A DNA stretch of 64,000 bases from Amycolatopsis roodepoortensis (GCF_014873915.1 NZ_JADBEJ010000005.1:3472001-3536000); one strand, 5' to 3'. Counted from the stretch's first letter, positions 16,118 to 25,130 are shown. A program made the numbers and translations. Notes: generated from the letters alone by a model not told the origin.

Positions 16118-18183
16118 GCGACGGCCTCGGCCGGGGCGAGCGCGACCGCGCACACCTTGAACTCGGGCATCCGGCTCGTCGGGTCGAGCGCCGGGTTGGT
16201 CAACAGGTTCGCCCGGCCCTCACCGGGGAAGTGGAACGGCAGGAACACGAGGTCGGGACGCAGCGACGCCACGCAGCGGACCCGCGCGACGGTCTCCCCG
16301 CGCCGGGATCGCACGACTGCGAGATCGCCCTCGGCCAGCCCCGCCCTCGCGGCGGTGTCGGGATGAACTTCCACGAAAGCCTCCGCCACGACGTCGTTGA
16401 GTTCTTTGACCAGCCGGGTCTGCGCCCCGGACTGGTAGTGCTGCAGGACCCGTCCGGTGGTGGCCTGCAAGGGGAATTCGGCGTCCGGCAACTCGGCCGG
16501 GCCGACGTGGTCCACCGGGACGAACCGCGCGCGGCCGTCCGGGTGGGCGAAGGAGTCGAGGAACATCCGCGGCGTTCCGGGATGCGATTCCGCCGGGACG
16601 GGCCAGTAGAGCGCCTCGCCTTCGCGGAGCCGGTCGTAGGTGATGCCCGAGTAGTCGGCGACACCGCCCTTGGAGGCCTGCCGAAGCTCGGTGAAGACGG
16701 CCTCGGCGTCCGTCGGGAACCGCCCGTCGGGCTGGCCGAACCGGCGGGCGAGCTCGGAAAGCACGTAGAGATCGGTCTTCGCGCCGGACGGTGGGTCGAT
16801 CGCCTTGCGACGCAGGAGGATCCGGCCTTCGAGGTTGGTCATCGTGCCGTCCTCCTCCGCCCACTGGGTGACCGGCAGGACGACGTCGGCCATCGCCGCC
16901 GTCTCCGACAGGACGAGGTCCGAGACCACCAGGAAGTCCAAAGAGGACACTCTGTCCTGGATGTTCCCGGCTCCGGGCGCGGAAACGACGAGGTTGCTAC
17001 CGAAAACCATCAGCGCGCTCGGCCCGTCTTCGGTGCCGAGCGCCTCCAGCAGCTCGACGGCCGACCGGCCCGGCCCCGGCAGGGATTCCGGCGGCACACC
17101 CCACACTCCGGCGACGTACTCGCGGGCCGCGGGGTCGTCGATCTTGCGGTAGCCGGGCAGCTGGTCGGCCTTCTGCCCGTGCTCGCGTCCACCCTGTCCG
17201 TTGCCCTGCCCGGTCAGGCAGCCGAACCCGGATCCCTTGCGGCCGGGCAGCCCGAGGGCGAGCGCGAGGTTGATCCAGGCGTTGACCATCGCGGTGCCGT
17301 TGGCGTGCTGTTCGGTGCCGCGAGCGGTGAGGACATAGGCGTTGCGGGCCGCGGCGAGCTTGGCGGCGACGCGGCGCTGATCCGCGGCGGAGACGCCGGT
17401 GATCTGCTCGACGCGCTCCGGCCACCAGGCCGCGACCGACCGCCACAGTTCCTCGAAGCCGTTCGTCCGCGAGACCACATAGGACTTGTCGAGCAGGCCG
17501 TCGGCGACGACGGCGTGCAGGATGCCGTGCGCCAGCGCGAGATCGGTCCCCGGCGCGGGCTGCAGGTGCAGTCCGGCGAGTTCGGCGGTCGGCGTGCGGC
17601 GTGGGTCGACGACGATCAGGTCCGCGCCACGCAGGTGCTGGGTGAACGGCGGCATCGTCTCGGCCGGGTTCGCGCCGATCAGCAGGACCGCGTCCGCGTC
17701 GGCGAGATCCGTGACCGGGAACGGCATGCCGCGGTCGGCGCCGAACGCCTTGATCCCGGCGGCCGCCGCCGAGGACATGCAGAACCGGCCGTTGTAGTCG
17801 ATCTGCGAGGTGCCCAGCGCGACGCGGGCGAACTTCCCCAGCAGGTACGACTTCTCGTTGGTCAGCCCGCCGCCGCCGAAGACGGCGACCGAGTCGGCCC
17901 CCTTGGCCGCGCGGATCTCGGTGAGCCGCTTCGCGACGAGATCGAGGGCCTGCGGCCAGGTCGCGGGCCGGAGTTCGCCGTCGACCCTGATCAGCGGGGT
18001 GGTCAGGCGTGAAGGCGAGGTGAGCAGCTCCCCCGACGTCCAGCCCTTCTGGCAGAGGCCGCCGGCGTTGACCGGGAAGTCGCGCGGGGCGACCCGGGCG
18101 CCGTCGAGGCTCATCCCGCACTGCAGGGCGCAGTACGGGCAGTGCGTGTCCACCGCGGTCACGGTGGGGGCGGCGAGCGGCAC
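16114..18183 (-). CDS. nasC: Assimilatory nitrate reductase catalytic subunit (molybdopterin)
   Basis: About 689 residues. N-terminal [4Fe-4S] motif CPYCALQCGM ... CQKGW, then molybdopterin oxidoreductase domains; the likely Mo ligand is the Cys of RFCMSSA near residue 135. The C-terminal molybdopterin-dinucleotide-binding domain is recognised by TTGRVLQHYQSGAQTR and LVFLPFHFPGEGRANLLTNP. Cytoplasmic (no Tat signal), reducing nitrate to nitrite. First gene of the operon. GTG at 18183 is preferred over GTG at 18189 because GGAGGAG then lies 6 nt upstream. The region upstream carries candidate GlnR/NnaR sites. Confidence 0.93.
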   Translation of the reverse strand: MPLAAPTVTAVDTHCPYCALQCGMSLDGARVAPRDFPVNAGGLCQKGWTSGELLTSPSRLTTPLIRVDGELRPATWPQALDLVAKRLTEIRAAKGADSVAVFGGGGLTNEKSYLLGKFARVALGTSQIDYNGRFCMSSAAAAGIKAFGADRGMPFPVTDLADADAVLLIGANPAETMPPFTQHLRGADLIVVDPRRTPTAELAGLHLQPAPGTDLALAHGILHAVVADGLLDKSYVVSRTNGFEELWRSVAAWWPERVEQITGVSAADQRRVAAKLAAARNAYVLTARGTEQHANGTAMVNAWINLALALGLPGRKGSGFGCLTGQGNGQGGREHGQKADQLPGYRKIDDPAAREYVAGVWGVPPESLPGPGRSAVELLEALGTEDGPSALMVFGSNLVVSAPGAGNIQDRVSSLDFLVVSDLVLSETAAMADVVLPVTQWAEEDGTMTNLEGRILLRRKAIDPPSGAKTDLYVLSELARRFGQPDGRFPTDAEAVFTELRQASKGGVADYSGITYDRLREGEALYWPVPAESHPGTPRMFLDSFAHPDGRARFVPVDHVGPAELPDAEFPLQATTGRVLQHYQSGAQTRLVKELNDVVAEAFVEVHPDTAARAGLAEGDLAVVRSRRGETVARVRCVASLRPDLVFLPFHFPGEGRANLLTNPALDPTSRMPEFKVCAVALAPAEAVA

Positions 18184-18234
18184 GGGCACCTCCTCCAGGC
18201 GTCGATAGCGCTTGAAGGTAGGTAGGCCGTGTTA

Positions 18235-18267
18235 CCTGAAAACTCCTGAATGTTTCAGGCGTTTGAC
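18235..18267 (-). promoter_or_regulatory. Candidate nitrogen-control operator upstream of the nas-nir operon
   Basis: CCTGAATGTTTCAGG (18245-18259) is a 6-3-6 palindrome, with a third CCTGAA at 18235-18240. On the minus strand 18252-18267 reads GTCAA, six bases, GAAAC, which fits the GTnAC-n6-GAAAC half-site of the actinobacterial GlnR box except for one base. It is 50-85 bp upstream of the nitrate reductase start. NnaR could use the palindrome; neither assignment can be proved from sequence. Confidence 0.5.
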
Positions 18268-18343
18268 ATTGCCCGCCGCCGATCGACGTCACACCGTGAG
18301 GTCGCGGGTCTGCTTCGAGTCGCCCCCGCGACGCCTTCAACAG

Positions 18344-18362
18344 CTATACACTCGATGTATAG
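18344..18362. promoter_or_regulatory. PadR-type palindromic operator
   Basis: CTATACACTCGATGTATAG is an inverted repeat (CTATACA / TGTATAG around a 5-bp centre), close to the ATGT/ACAT-type sites bound by PadR repressors. It lies 22-40 bp upstream of the padR start. TATAGT at 18371-18376 could be the -10 box of a leaderless transcript starting at the ATG. Confidence 0.65.
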
Positions 18363-18383
18363 ATCGTGTGTATAGTCATCTCC

Positions 18384-18908
18384 ATGTCCATCGGGAACAC
18401 TCTGCTCGGCCTGCTCGAAGCCGGCCCGAAGCACGGCTACGACCTCAAACAGCTTTACGACAAGCAGTTCCGCCAAGACCGTCCGCTGCACTACGGGCAG
18501 GTCTACTCGACGCTGAACCGGCTGCTGAAGAACGGCCTGGTGGAGGAGAACGGCGTCGAGGCGGGCGGCGGCCCGGACCGGAAGCGGTACGCGATCACCG
18601 AGGCGGGCGTCACCAACGTCGAAGAATGGCTGAAAAGCCCGGAAAGTCCCTCGGTCTACCTACAGAACACGCTCTACACCAAGGTCGTGCTCGCGTTGCT
18701 GTCCGGCCGCGGCGCACAGGACCTGCTCGACGCCCAGCGGAGCTCCCACCTGTGCGCCATGCGTGAGCTCACCGCCCGCAAGACCGACGGCGACCTCGCC
18801 GACCAGCTGATCTGCGACCACGCGCTCTTCCATCTGGAAGCGGATCTGCGGTGGCTGGAACTCACCGCCGCCCGCCTCGACGACCTCGCGCGCCAGCTGA
18901 CGCGCTGA
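18384..18908 (+). CDS. PadR-family transcriptional regulator
   Basis: 174 residues from ATG 18384. N-terminal winged helix begins MSIGNTLLGLLEAGPKHGYDL with the PadR signature LHYGQVYSTLNRLLKNGLVEE. The C-terminal helical dimerisation domain (about residues 95-174) is of the PadR Vir type. Start chosen at the conserved MSIGNTLLGLL; an in-frame codon 18 nt earlier lies in the operator region. It precedes an ABC ATPase and permease on the same strand with a 15-nt gap, the common PadR-ABC arrangement in which the regulator represses its own operon until the exported compound binds. Confidence 0.9.
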   Translation: MSIGNTLLGLLEAGPKHGYDLKQLYDKQFRQDRPLHYGQVYSTLNRLLKNGLVEENGVEAGGGPDRKRYAITEAGVTNVEEWLKSPESPSVYLQNTLYTKVVLALLSGRGAQDLLDAQRSSHLCAMRELTARKTDGDLADQLICDHALFHLEADLRWLELTAARLDDLARQLTR

Positions 18909-18923
18909 TCTGGGGACCACACA

Positions 18924-19604
18924 GTGGAAACACCGTTGTTACACGGGCTCGGCCTGCACAAGGCCTTCGGCCCGAATCAGGCGCTCGACGGGGCGGGGCT
19001 GACGCTCGAAGCCGGCGAGATCGTCGCGATCATGGGCCCCTCCGGTTCCGGGAAGTCGACGCTGCTGCACTGCCTGTCCGGAATCATGCGGCCCGACGCG
19101 GGTCAGGTGCTGTTCCGCGGCCGTGACCTCGCGAACATGTCCGACACCGAACGCAGCGCCTTGCGGCGCACCGAATTCGGCTTCGTCTTCCAGTTCGGCC
19201 AGCTCGTCCCGGAGCTGACCTGCTTGGAGAACGTCGCGCTGCCACTGCGCCTCGGCGGCATGAAGCGCCGCCCCGCCGAGCGGCTCGCGCGGACCTGGCT
19301 CGACCGGCTGGCGGTCGGCGACGCCGGTGACAGCACACCCGGCCAGGTTTCGGGTGGGCAGAGCCAGCGGGTCGCCATGGCCAGGGCGCTGATCACCGAA
19401 CCGTCGGTGGTCTTCGCCGACGAACCGACCGGCGCGCTGGACACGCTCAGCGGAGAGCTGGTCATGCGTCTGCTGTCCGAGACGGCGAAGCAGACCGACG
19501 CCGCCGTCGTCCTGGTCACCCACGAACCGCGGGTGGCCGCCTACTCCGACCGGGAGGTCATCGTGCGAGACGGCAGGACCCGCGAACCGGTGGTCACCCG
19601 ATGA
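18924..19604 (+). CDS. ABC exporter ATP-binding protein (LolD/MacB-like)
   Basis: 226 residues. Walker A GPSGSGKST (about 40-48), Q-loop, signature VSGGQSQRVAMARAL, Walker B VVFADEPTGALD, H-loop VTHE. The size and EPTGALD segment are those of the LolD/MacB/BceA group that works with FtsX-like permeases. GTG start at 18924. Its stop overlaps the permease start by 4 nt (ATGA). Likely function is export or removal of a membrane-active compound such as an antimicrobial peptide; substrate unknown. Confidence 0.92.
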   Translation: METPLLHGLGLHKAFGPNQALDGAGLTLEAGEIVAIMGPSGSGKSTLLHCLSGIMRPDAGQVLFRGRDLANMSDTERSALRRTEFGFVFQFGQLVPELTCLENVALPLRLGGMKRRPAERLARTWLDRLAVGDAGDSTPGQVSGGQSQRVAMARALITEPSVVFADEPTGALDTLSGELVMRLLSETAKQTDAAVVLVTHEPRVAAYSDREVIVRDGRTREPVVTR

Positions 19605-21844
19605 CCGGGCGCGAAGACCTGATGCTGGGGTTCCGGCTGGCCGTCGGGGGCGGCCGGGGCTCGATCGTCAGGCTCGTCCTGAGCACGGTCGGCATCGGGC
19701 TCGCGGTCGCGGTCCTCCTGATCGGCGCCTCCGCGGGCACCGTCAAGGAGAACCGCGACCAGCGGGCGTACGCCGCTTCCCCGCGGTACGAACCGATCCC
19801 GGGTGTCGCACCGCTGAACCACCACACGACGACGACCGACTTCCGCGGTCAGGCGATCTCGCTCGTCCACCTTCACGCCACCGGGCCGAACTCGCCCATC
19901 CCGCCGGGGGTGGACCGGCTGCCCGCGCCGGGCGAGGTCTTCCTTTCGCCGAAGCTCGACGAACTCGTCGCGGCCGACACCAGTGGTCTGTTACGGCCCC
20001 GTCTGCCCGGCAAGCCGGTCGGGATCATCGACACGGGAGCGGTACTCAATCCGAATGATCTCGTCGTCTACGCCGGCACGGACAACCCACGCAACGGCGC
20101 CCCGATCTATGCCTTCGGTTCCCCTCCCGGCTACGAAGCGCCGTTCGAACGGGGAATTCTCTCGCTGCTGCTGATCGGTCTCTTCGTCCTGCTCACGCCG
20201 GTGTTCATCTTCGTGGGGACGGTCTCCCGGCTCGGCGGTGCGGCCCGTGACCGGCGGCTCGCCGCGCTACGGCTGGCGGGCTCCTCCCTCAAGCAACTGC
20301 ACCGGATCACCGCGGCGGAATCCCTCGTGGGCGCCGTCGCCGGGCTGGTCGCCGGTGCCGCGTCGTTCCTGCTGTTCCGCGGCTCGGTGGCGGACTTCCA
20401 GGTGCTCCGGTTCGGGGTGTACCCGGAGGACCTGACGCCGCCGTGGCCACTGGTGGTGCTGATCGTGCTCGTGATCCCCGCCCTGACCGTGGCGGCGGCT
20501 TGGGCCGCGCAGCGGCACACGGTCGTCGAACCGCTCGGAGTCGTCCGCGAAGCCGTGCCGCCGAAGCGGCGGTTGTGGTGGAGACTGCTGCCGATCGTCG
20601 CCGGAATCGCTTTGATAGCCCCGGATTTCGGCGTCGCGAGCGAACTCGGCCGGATGGCGCTGATCGCCGGTGCCGTGCTGCTGATGCTCGGGATACCCGC
20701 GGTGCTGCCGTGGCTGCTGGAGCGTGCCGTCGCCCGGGTCAAGGGCGGGCCGCCGTCGTTCCAGCTCGCGATCCGCCGTCTGCGGAACGACAGCGGGACC
20801 CCAGCTCGGGTGGTCGCCGGGCTCTGCGTGGTGCTCGCCGGGGTGATCGCGTTGCAGAGCCTGTTGGCGGGCCAGGTCACGTTGGCGGCCGTCTACCAGG
20901 AGAAGACTGATGACCGGATCTCCGTCCATGCCGATGGTTCGGTGGCCGATCAGGCGATCGCCGCGGTCCGCGCGGTGCCGGGCGCGGCCGGCTTCCAGGT
21001 CATGCGCTCGATGCTCGTCGACACGAACCGCGCGGACAGCGGGCTTGTCTCGCTCGCCGTCGCCGACTGCGCCACGATCGAAGCGACCACCACAGCGACG
21101 GGTTGCCACGACGGTGACGTGTTCGCCGATCCTGCCTCTCTCCACAAAGGACAGTCGGTGAAGCTCACCGACGACGACAAGCGGGAGCGGCCCTGGACCG
21201 TTCCGGCCACGCCCCGCCCGCTCGGCGTGAAGCCGTCGGGGCTCGGCGAGCAGCTCCAGCCACACGTGCTCGCGACACCTGCCGCGATGGCGGGCGTCGA
21301 TCTGGCCGCCGCGCCGGTCACGGTGAGCCTGCGGGGGACGACCGGCGATCCGGACTTCGTCGAGCGGGTGCGGAACTCGGTGGCGCCGTACAGCGGACAG
21401 GTCTCGGTGGCGTCCGCCAACGAAAAGCGGGTCTCCGACGAGGCTCGCATGCTCGACGACGTGCGGGCCATCCTGTTCGGCGGCGCGTTGTCCGTCCTGC
21501 TGCTGGCCGGGGTGAGCCTCCTGGTGCTCGCCCAGGAACAGGTCCGGGAACGGCGCCGGGCGCTCGGGGCGCTGTCCGCCACCGGCGTGCCGGTGCGGGT
21601 GATCGTCCGGTCCCTGTTGTGGCAGAACGGAATTCCGCTGCTGGTGGGCATCGTGGTCGCGACGGTGACCGGGATCGCCGTCGCCGCGTTGGGCAGGCGG
21701 CTGTTCTGGAAGGGCTTGCACCTCGACTGGTCGGCGGTCGGGCTGCTCGCCGCGGCGGCGATCGCGATGGTGCTGCTGGTGACGGCGTCGACGGTCCCGT
21801 CCGTCCGTGCGGCGGCGAAGACGGAGAACCTGCGCACCGAGTGA
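19601..21844 (+). CDS. FtsX-like ABC permease
   Basis: 747 residues. One membrane helix near residues 22-45, a large extracytoplasmic region, then groups of helices near 180-205, 230-300, 325-370 and a last FtsX domain near 620-735. Two FtsX-type domains are apparent, as in MacB/BceB-sized permeases of actinobacteria. Forms a transporter with the preceding ATPase. Converges with the TIGR02569 gene, leaving only 1 nt between the two stop codons. Confidence 0.88.
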   Translation: MTGREDLMLGFRLAVGGGRGSIVRLVLSTVGIGLAVAVLLIGASAGTVKENRDQRAYAASPRYEPIPGVAPLNHHTTTTDFRGQAISLVHLHATGPNSPIPPGVDRLPAPGEVFLSPKLDELVAADTSGLLRPRLPGKPVGIIDTGAVLNPNDLVVYAGTDNPRNGAPIYAFGSPPGYEAPFERGILSLLLIGLFVLLTPVFIFVGTVSRLGGAARDRRLAALRLAGSSLKQLHRITAAESLVGAVAGLVAGAASFLLFRGSVADFQVLRFGVYPEDLTPPWPLVVLIVLVIPALTVAAAWAAQRHTVVEPLGVVREAVPPKRRLWWRLLPIVAGIALIAPDFGVASELGRMALIAGAVLLMLGIPAVLPWLLERAVARVKGGPPSFQLAIRRLRNDSGTPARVVAGLCVVLAGVIALQSLLAGQVTLAAVYQEKTDDRISVHADGSVADQAIAAVRAVPGAAGFQVMRSMLVDTNRADSGLVSLAVADCATIEATTTATGCHDGDVFADPASLHKGQSVKLTDDDKRERPWTVPATPRPLGVKPSGLGEQLQPHVLATPAAMAGVDLAAAPVTVSLRGTTGDPDFVERVRNSVAPYSGQVSVASANEKRVSDEARMLDDVRAILFGGALSVLLLAGVSLLVLAQEQVRERRRALGALSATGVPVRVIVRSLLWQNGIPLLVGIVVATVTGIAVAALGRRLFWKGLHLDWSAVGLLAAAAIAMVLLVTASTVPSVRAAAKTENLRTE

Positions 21845-21845
21845 C

Positions 21846-22643
21846 CTACAGCACCGCGCTCACGTCCCGGGCGGCGGCACGGAGTCCGTCGTGCGCCGCC
21901 CGGGTCGACCGCGGGTCGAGGGCGTTGGCGGCGAGCCGGAAGAGGACCGCCCGCAGGAGAAGCTGGGGCCATTCGGGCAGATGCGCCCAGCGTTCGAGGA
22001 GATCGATGGTGGCGCCGCCCCAGGCCAGCGCGTCGACCGCGACGATCGCGGCGCCCCATTCGCCCGGCCGGTAGTACGGCACGAAATCGACGATGCCGGG
22101 AGGCGCGTCGCCGTCGAAGAGCACGCCGGCGAGAAGCTCGCCGTGGACGACCTGGTCCGGCAGTTTGACCGGTCTTCGCGAACCGGCGAGCACCTCGAAC
22201 CAGCGGCCGCCCTTGTTCTCATCGAGGGGCACTTCAGCCTCACCCCAGGCGAGCTTGTCGGCCAGCGCCTCGATGTCGGTGCGCCGTCCCAGGAAATCCG
22301 GCCGGGGCAACCCGGCCGTCGCGCGATGCAGTTTGACCGCCGCGTGCACGACCTCGTCGTACCGGTGCTCGGCCGTGCCCGGCACGAACCGGTTCGCCGA
22401 CCAGCCGCCGACGATCCATCGGCCGTCGCTGGACCGGACGGGCTTCGCGACCCGCAACCCCGGCTCGTCGATGGCTTCCAGCGCCCGCGCGGTCCACAGG
22501 GTCCGCGACTTGTCGACGACGGGTTTGAGCACGAGATCGTTGTAGCGCCAGGCGGTGGTGCCGGGCAGCGGTTCCGCGTCACCGGTACGTCCGCCGAACG
22601 CCGAACAGACGTGTTCCGGAGGGCTTTCAAGGGTGGCACGCAC
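21846..22643 (-). CDS. TIGR02569-family protein (aminoglycoside phosphotransferase-like fold)
   Basis: 265 residues. Actinobacteria-specific family distantly related to APH/choline kinase-like kinases; the catalytic-loop equivalent may be LPDQVVHGELLAGVLFD (VHGEL in place of HxDxxxxN) followed by GIVDFVPYYRP in the metal-binding position. Conserved start region ESPPEHVCSAFGG. GTG at 22643 chosen because conserved sequence begins just after it; the open frame continues upstream without a plausible start. Orthologue of Rv3205c by position next to moeZ. Function and substrate unknown. Confidence 0.78.
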   Translation of the reverse strand: MRATLESPPEHVCSAFGGRTGDAEPLPGTTAWRYNDLVLKPVVDKSRTLWTARALEAIDEPGLRVAKPVRSSDGRWIVGGWSANRFVPGTAEHRYDEVVHAAVKLHRATAGLPRPDFLGRRTDIEALADKLAWGEAEVPLDENKGGRWFEVLAGSRRPVKLPDQVVHGELLAGVLFDGDAPPGIVDFVPYYRPGEWGAAIVAVDALAWGGATIDLLERWAHLPEWPQLLLRAVLFRLAANALDPRSTRAAHDGLRAAARDVSAVL

Positions 22644-22693
22644 GGCTCGGCACGTTACCCCGTCTTCCGCACCACGAACGAGAAGACGCGCTG

Positions 22694-22717
22694 GTCTTGA
22701 GTAGCGATACTCAAGAC
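22694..22717. promoter_or_regulatory. Perfect 24-bp inverted repeat in a divergent promoter
   Basis: Arms GTCTTGAGTA and TACTCAAGAC separated by GCGA, with no mismatch in 10 bp. It lies 51 bp upstream of the TIGR02569 start and 32 bp upstream of the membrane-protein start, so it is more likely a protein-binding site for one or both genes than a terminator. Confidence 0.6.
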
Positions 22718-22748
22718 AGGATCGCTTCTGACCTGCCATTCTTCGACC

Positions 22749-23717
22749 GTGATCCCCCGAACGGCTCAGCGCCGCCTCACCGGCGGGCAGCTCACCGCGC
22801 TCGCGCTCGGCTCACTGTGGCTGCTCGGCACGCTGGGGGCGCTCACCGTGGGCCTGCTGCTCCCGCTCGCCGCTTTCCTGCACGTTCCGTGGATCGCGTT
22901 GCCGGTGCCGCTCGTGTCGATCGGGATGGTCTATCTCGTCGCTTTCGCGGCACCGGAGGCTTTTCCGTCCGTCGCGAGGCCTTGGCCGCGGTTGGCCTGG
23001 GCCTTCGCGACCGGGATTTGCGGTGTCTTCGGCGCGATCTTCGTGCTGGAAGTGGCCGAAGCGTTCGACCCGTGGTTCGCGGTGCCGTTCCTCGGAGTGC
23101 CGGTGCTGCTCGTCGCGGGGCTGTTCACGCGTGACCTCGGGGTGCGGGCAGGCGCGGGTGTCCTGTTGGTGGCCCTGATCGCGGGCGGGATCGCCGTCCC
23201 CGCGTCCCTGCCTGAGGACACCGCCGCCCGGCGGCTCGCCTCGACCGGCGTCCCGCACGATCGCACCGTCGCGGTGGACCTCGGCCCTCACCGGCTCCCG
23301 ACCAAGACGACCGAAGACTCCGGGGCGCTGATCGTCGAGTACGCGCCGCAGCTGTGGATTTCGCCCGTCTGGGCCTTCTCGACCGACGCCGTCGAGAGCT
23401 GCGAGACGTCGGTGAAGACCGCTTGGCGCCTTGAAAACGCGACGTGCGCTCAAGTCGGCGAAGGCGAGTTCATCCGGCGGAACGCGGACCGGATCGAGTT
23501 CGTCCAGCGGCGCGGCGCGCTGTCGGTGCACCTCGCGGGGAACCACAACTGGAAACCCGAGGAACTGCGCGAACTGGCCGGGAAGACCCATCCGCTGACC
23601 GACGCCGAGATCATCGCCACCGTGCCGAAGTCACCCCGCGGGAACCGGACGGACGTCGTCGCGGGGTTCGCTGCTTTCGTGCGGGCGATCTTCGTGGGCC
23701 GGTCCGTCGGCTACTGA
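22749..23717 (+). CDS. Membrane protein of unknown function with extracytoplasmic domain
   Basis: 322 residues, GTG start. Five hydrophobic segments are visible at about residues 15-40, 44-66, 80-103, 108-127 and 131-152, followed by a roughly 170-residue soluble C-terminal part with two cysteines (ESCETS and ATCAQV) that could form a disulphide outside the membrane. I do not recognise a family. Divergent from TIGR02569 across a perfect inverted repeat, and followed 2 nt after its stop by a 23-bp dispersed element and then a 55-bp palindrome. Probably single-gene transcription unit. Confidence 0.7.
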   Translation: MIPRTAQRRLTGGQLTALALGSLWLLGTLGALTVGLLLPLAAFLHVPWIALPVPLVSIGMVYLVAFAAPEAFPSVARPWPRLAWAFATGICGVFGAIFVLEVAEAFDPWFAVPFLGVPVLLVAGLFTRDLGVRAGAGVLLVALIAGGIAVPASLPEDTAARRLASTGVPHDRTVAVDLGPHRLPTKTTEDSGALIVEYAPQLWISPVWAFSTDAVESCETSVKTAWRLENATCAQVGEGEFIRRNADRIEFVQRRGALSVHLAGNHNWKPEELRELAGKTHPLTDAEIIATVPKSPRGNRTDVVAGFAAFVRAIFVGRSVGY

Positions 23718-23718
23718 C

Positions 23719-23741
23719 GGGAGCAAGGGACCTTTGCTATC
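23719..23741 (+). repeat. 23-bp dispersed element, copy 4
   Basis: Exact core. Begins 2 nt after the stop codon of the membrane protein gene, sense orientation. Confidence 0.85.
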
Positions 23742-23766
23742 GCCTAGGTCCCCCGCGTTCCATTTC

Positions 23767-23821
23767 GCGCGTGAAGGCCCCCTTCCCTCGGCTGAGCCGA
23801 GGGAAGGGGGCCTTCACGCGC
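23767..23821. terminator. 55-bp perfect palindrome between convergent genes
   Basis: Two 27-bp arms around a single G at 23794, no mismatch; arm contains GTGAAGGCCCCCTTCCCTCG. Located between the convergent membrane protein and moeZ genes, so a bidirectional U-less terminator is likely. The same sequence recurs at 33737 and 54777. Confidence 0.85.
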
Positions 23822-23833
23822 TTCCGCGAAACC

Positions 23834-25012
23834 TCAGTACGTCGGCAGGCTCTGGTCGATCTGCCGCGCCCATGCCAGCACGCCGCCCCCGAGGTGGGTC
23901 GCGTCCTTGAACCCGGCCTGGTGCAGCGCCGCGAGCGCCTCCGCCGAACGCGCGCCCGACTTGCAGTGCAGCACGATCGGCTTGTCCTGCGGCAGTTCCG
24001 CCAGCGCCTCGCCCGAGAGGATCTTGTCCTTCGGGATCAGCGTCGCGCCCTTGATGTTCACGATCTCGTACTCGTGCGGCTCGCGGACGTCGATGAGGGC
24101 GAAGTTGTCGCCGTTGTCGAACTTGGCCTTGAGCTCCGCCGGAGTGATCGTGTGTCCCGAAGCGGCCGAAGCGGCTTCGTCGGACACAACACCGCAGAAC
24201 GCTTCGTAATCGATGAGCTCGGTGATCTTCGGGGTCTCCGGATCCTTGCGGATCTTGACCTCGCGGTACTTCATCTCCAGCGCGTCGTAGCTGACGAGCC
24301 TGCCCAGCAGCGGCTCACCGATACCGGTGATCAGCTTGATCGCCTCGTTGACCATGATCGAGCCGATCGACGCGCACAGCACACCCAGCACGCCACCCTC
24401 GGCGCACGACGGGACCATGCCGGGCGGCGGCGGCTCGGGGTAGAGGTCGCGGTAGTTGAGGCCCTTGCCGTTCGGCGCGTCCTCCCAGAACACGCTCGCC
24501 TGGCCCTCGAACCGGTAGATCGAGCCCCACACGTAGGGCTTGCCGGTGAGCACGGCGGCGTCGTTGACCAGGTACCGCGTCGCGAAGTTGTCGGTGCCGT
24601 CGAGGATCAGGTCGTACTGCTCGAACAGCTCCAGCGCGTTGGAGGACTCGAGCCGGTCGGTGTGCAGGTGCACCTTGACGAACGGGTTGATCTCGGCCAG
24701 CGACTCCTGCGCGGACGCCGCCTTCAGCTTGCCGATGTCGGACTGGCCGTGGATGACCTGGCGGTGCAGGTTGGATTCGTCGACCTCGTCGAAATCGACG
24801 ATGCCGAGCGTGCCGACCCCGGCCGCGGCGAGGTACAGCAGCGCCGGGCTGCCGAGGCCGCCGGCACCGATGACCAGCACCTTGGCGTTCTTCAGCCGCT
24901 TCTGCCCGGTCATCCCGACGTCCGGGATGATCAGGTGACGGCTGTACCGGGCCACCTCTTCCTTGGTGAGCTCGGCGGCCGGCTCTACGAGCGGCGGCAG
25001 CGTGCCTGACAT
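23834..25012 (-). CDS. moeZ: Adenylyltransferase/sulfurtransferase MoeZ
   Basis: 392 residues. N-terminal ThiF/MoeB domain (about 20-270): ATP-binding VLVIGAGGLGSPALLYLAAAGVG, LHRQVIH, and the adenylating DGTDNFATRYLVND. The C-terminal rhodanese domain (about 295-392) has an active-site loop LHCKSGARS. Activates and thiolates sulfur carrier proteins for molybdopterin, thiamine, cysteine and, in actinomycetes, thio-metabolites. Zinc-site CxxC pairs are absent, as usual in MoeZ. ATG at 25012 with GGAGG 5 nt upstream. Position matches Rv3206c. Molybdopterin is also needed by the nitrate reductase in this window. Confidence 0.95.
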   Translation of the reverse strand: MSGTLPPLVEPAAELTKEEVARYSRHLIIPDVGMTGQKRLKNAKVLVIGAGGLGSPALLYLAAAGVGTLGIVDFDEVDESNLHRQVIHGQSDIGKLKAASAQESLAEINPFVKVHLHTDRLESSNALELFEQYDLILDGTDNFATRYLVNDAAVLTGKPYVWGSIYRFEGQASVFWEDAPNGKGLNYRDLYPEPPPPGMVPSCAEGGVLGVLCASIGSIMVNEAIKLITGIGEPLLGRLVSYDALEMKYREVKIRKDPETPKITELIDYEAFCGVVSDEAASAASGHTITPAELKAKFDNGDNFALIDVREPHEYEIVNIKGATLIPKDKILSGEALAELPQDKPIVLHCKSGARSAEALAALHQAGFKDATHLGGGVLAWARQIDQSLPTY

Positions 25013-25130
25013 CGGGTCCTCCATCTCGCGTGGATCGCGGGTCGCATCCCAGTATCTACAACACGGAAAGGCCCGGACGCCTTCCCCTGTTCCAGACCCT
25101 GGGATATTCCAGCAGGTGAGACGGTGTGGA

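Noticed and set aside
23444..25009. 521-codon plus-strand frame across moeZ
   Set aside because: Antisense shadow of MoeZ with low-complexity Arg/Val/Asp/Leu content and no family.
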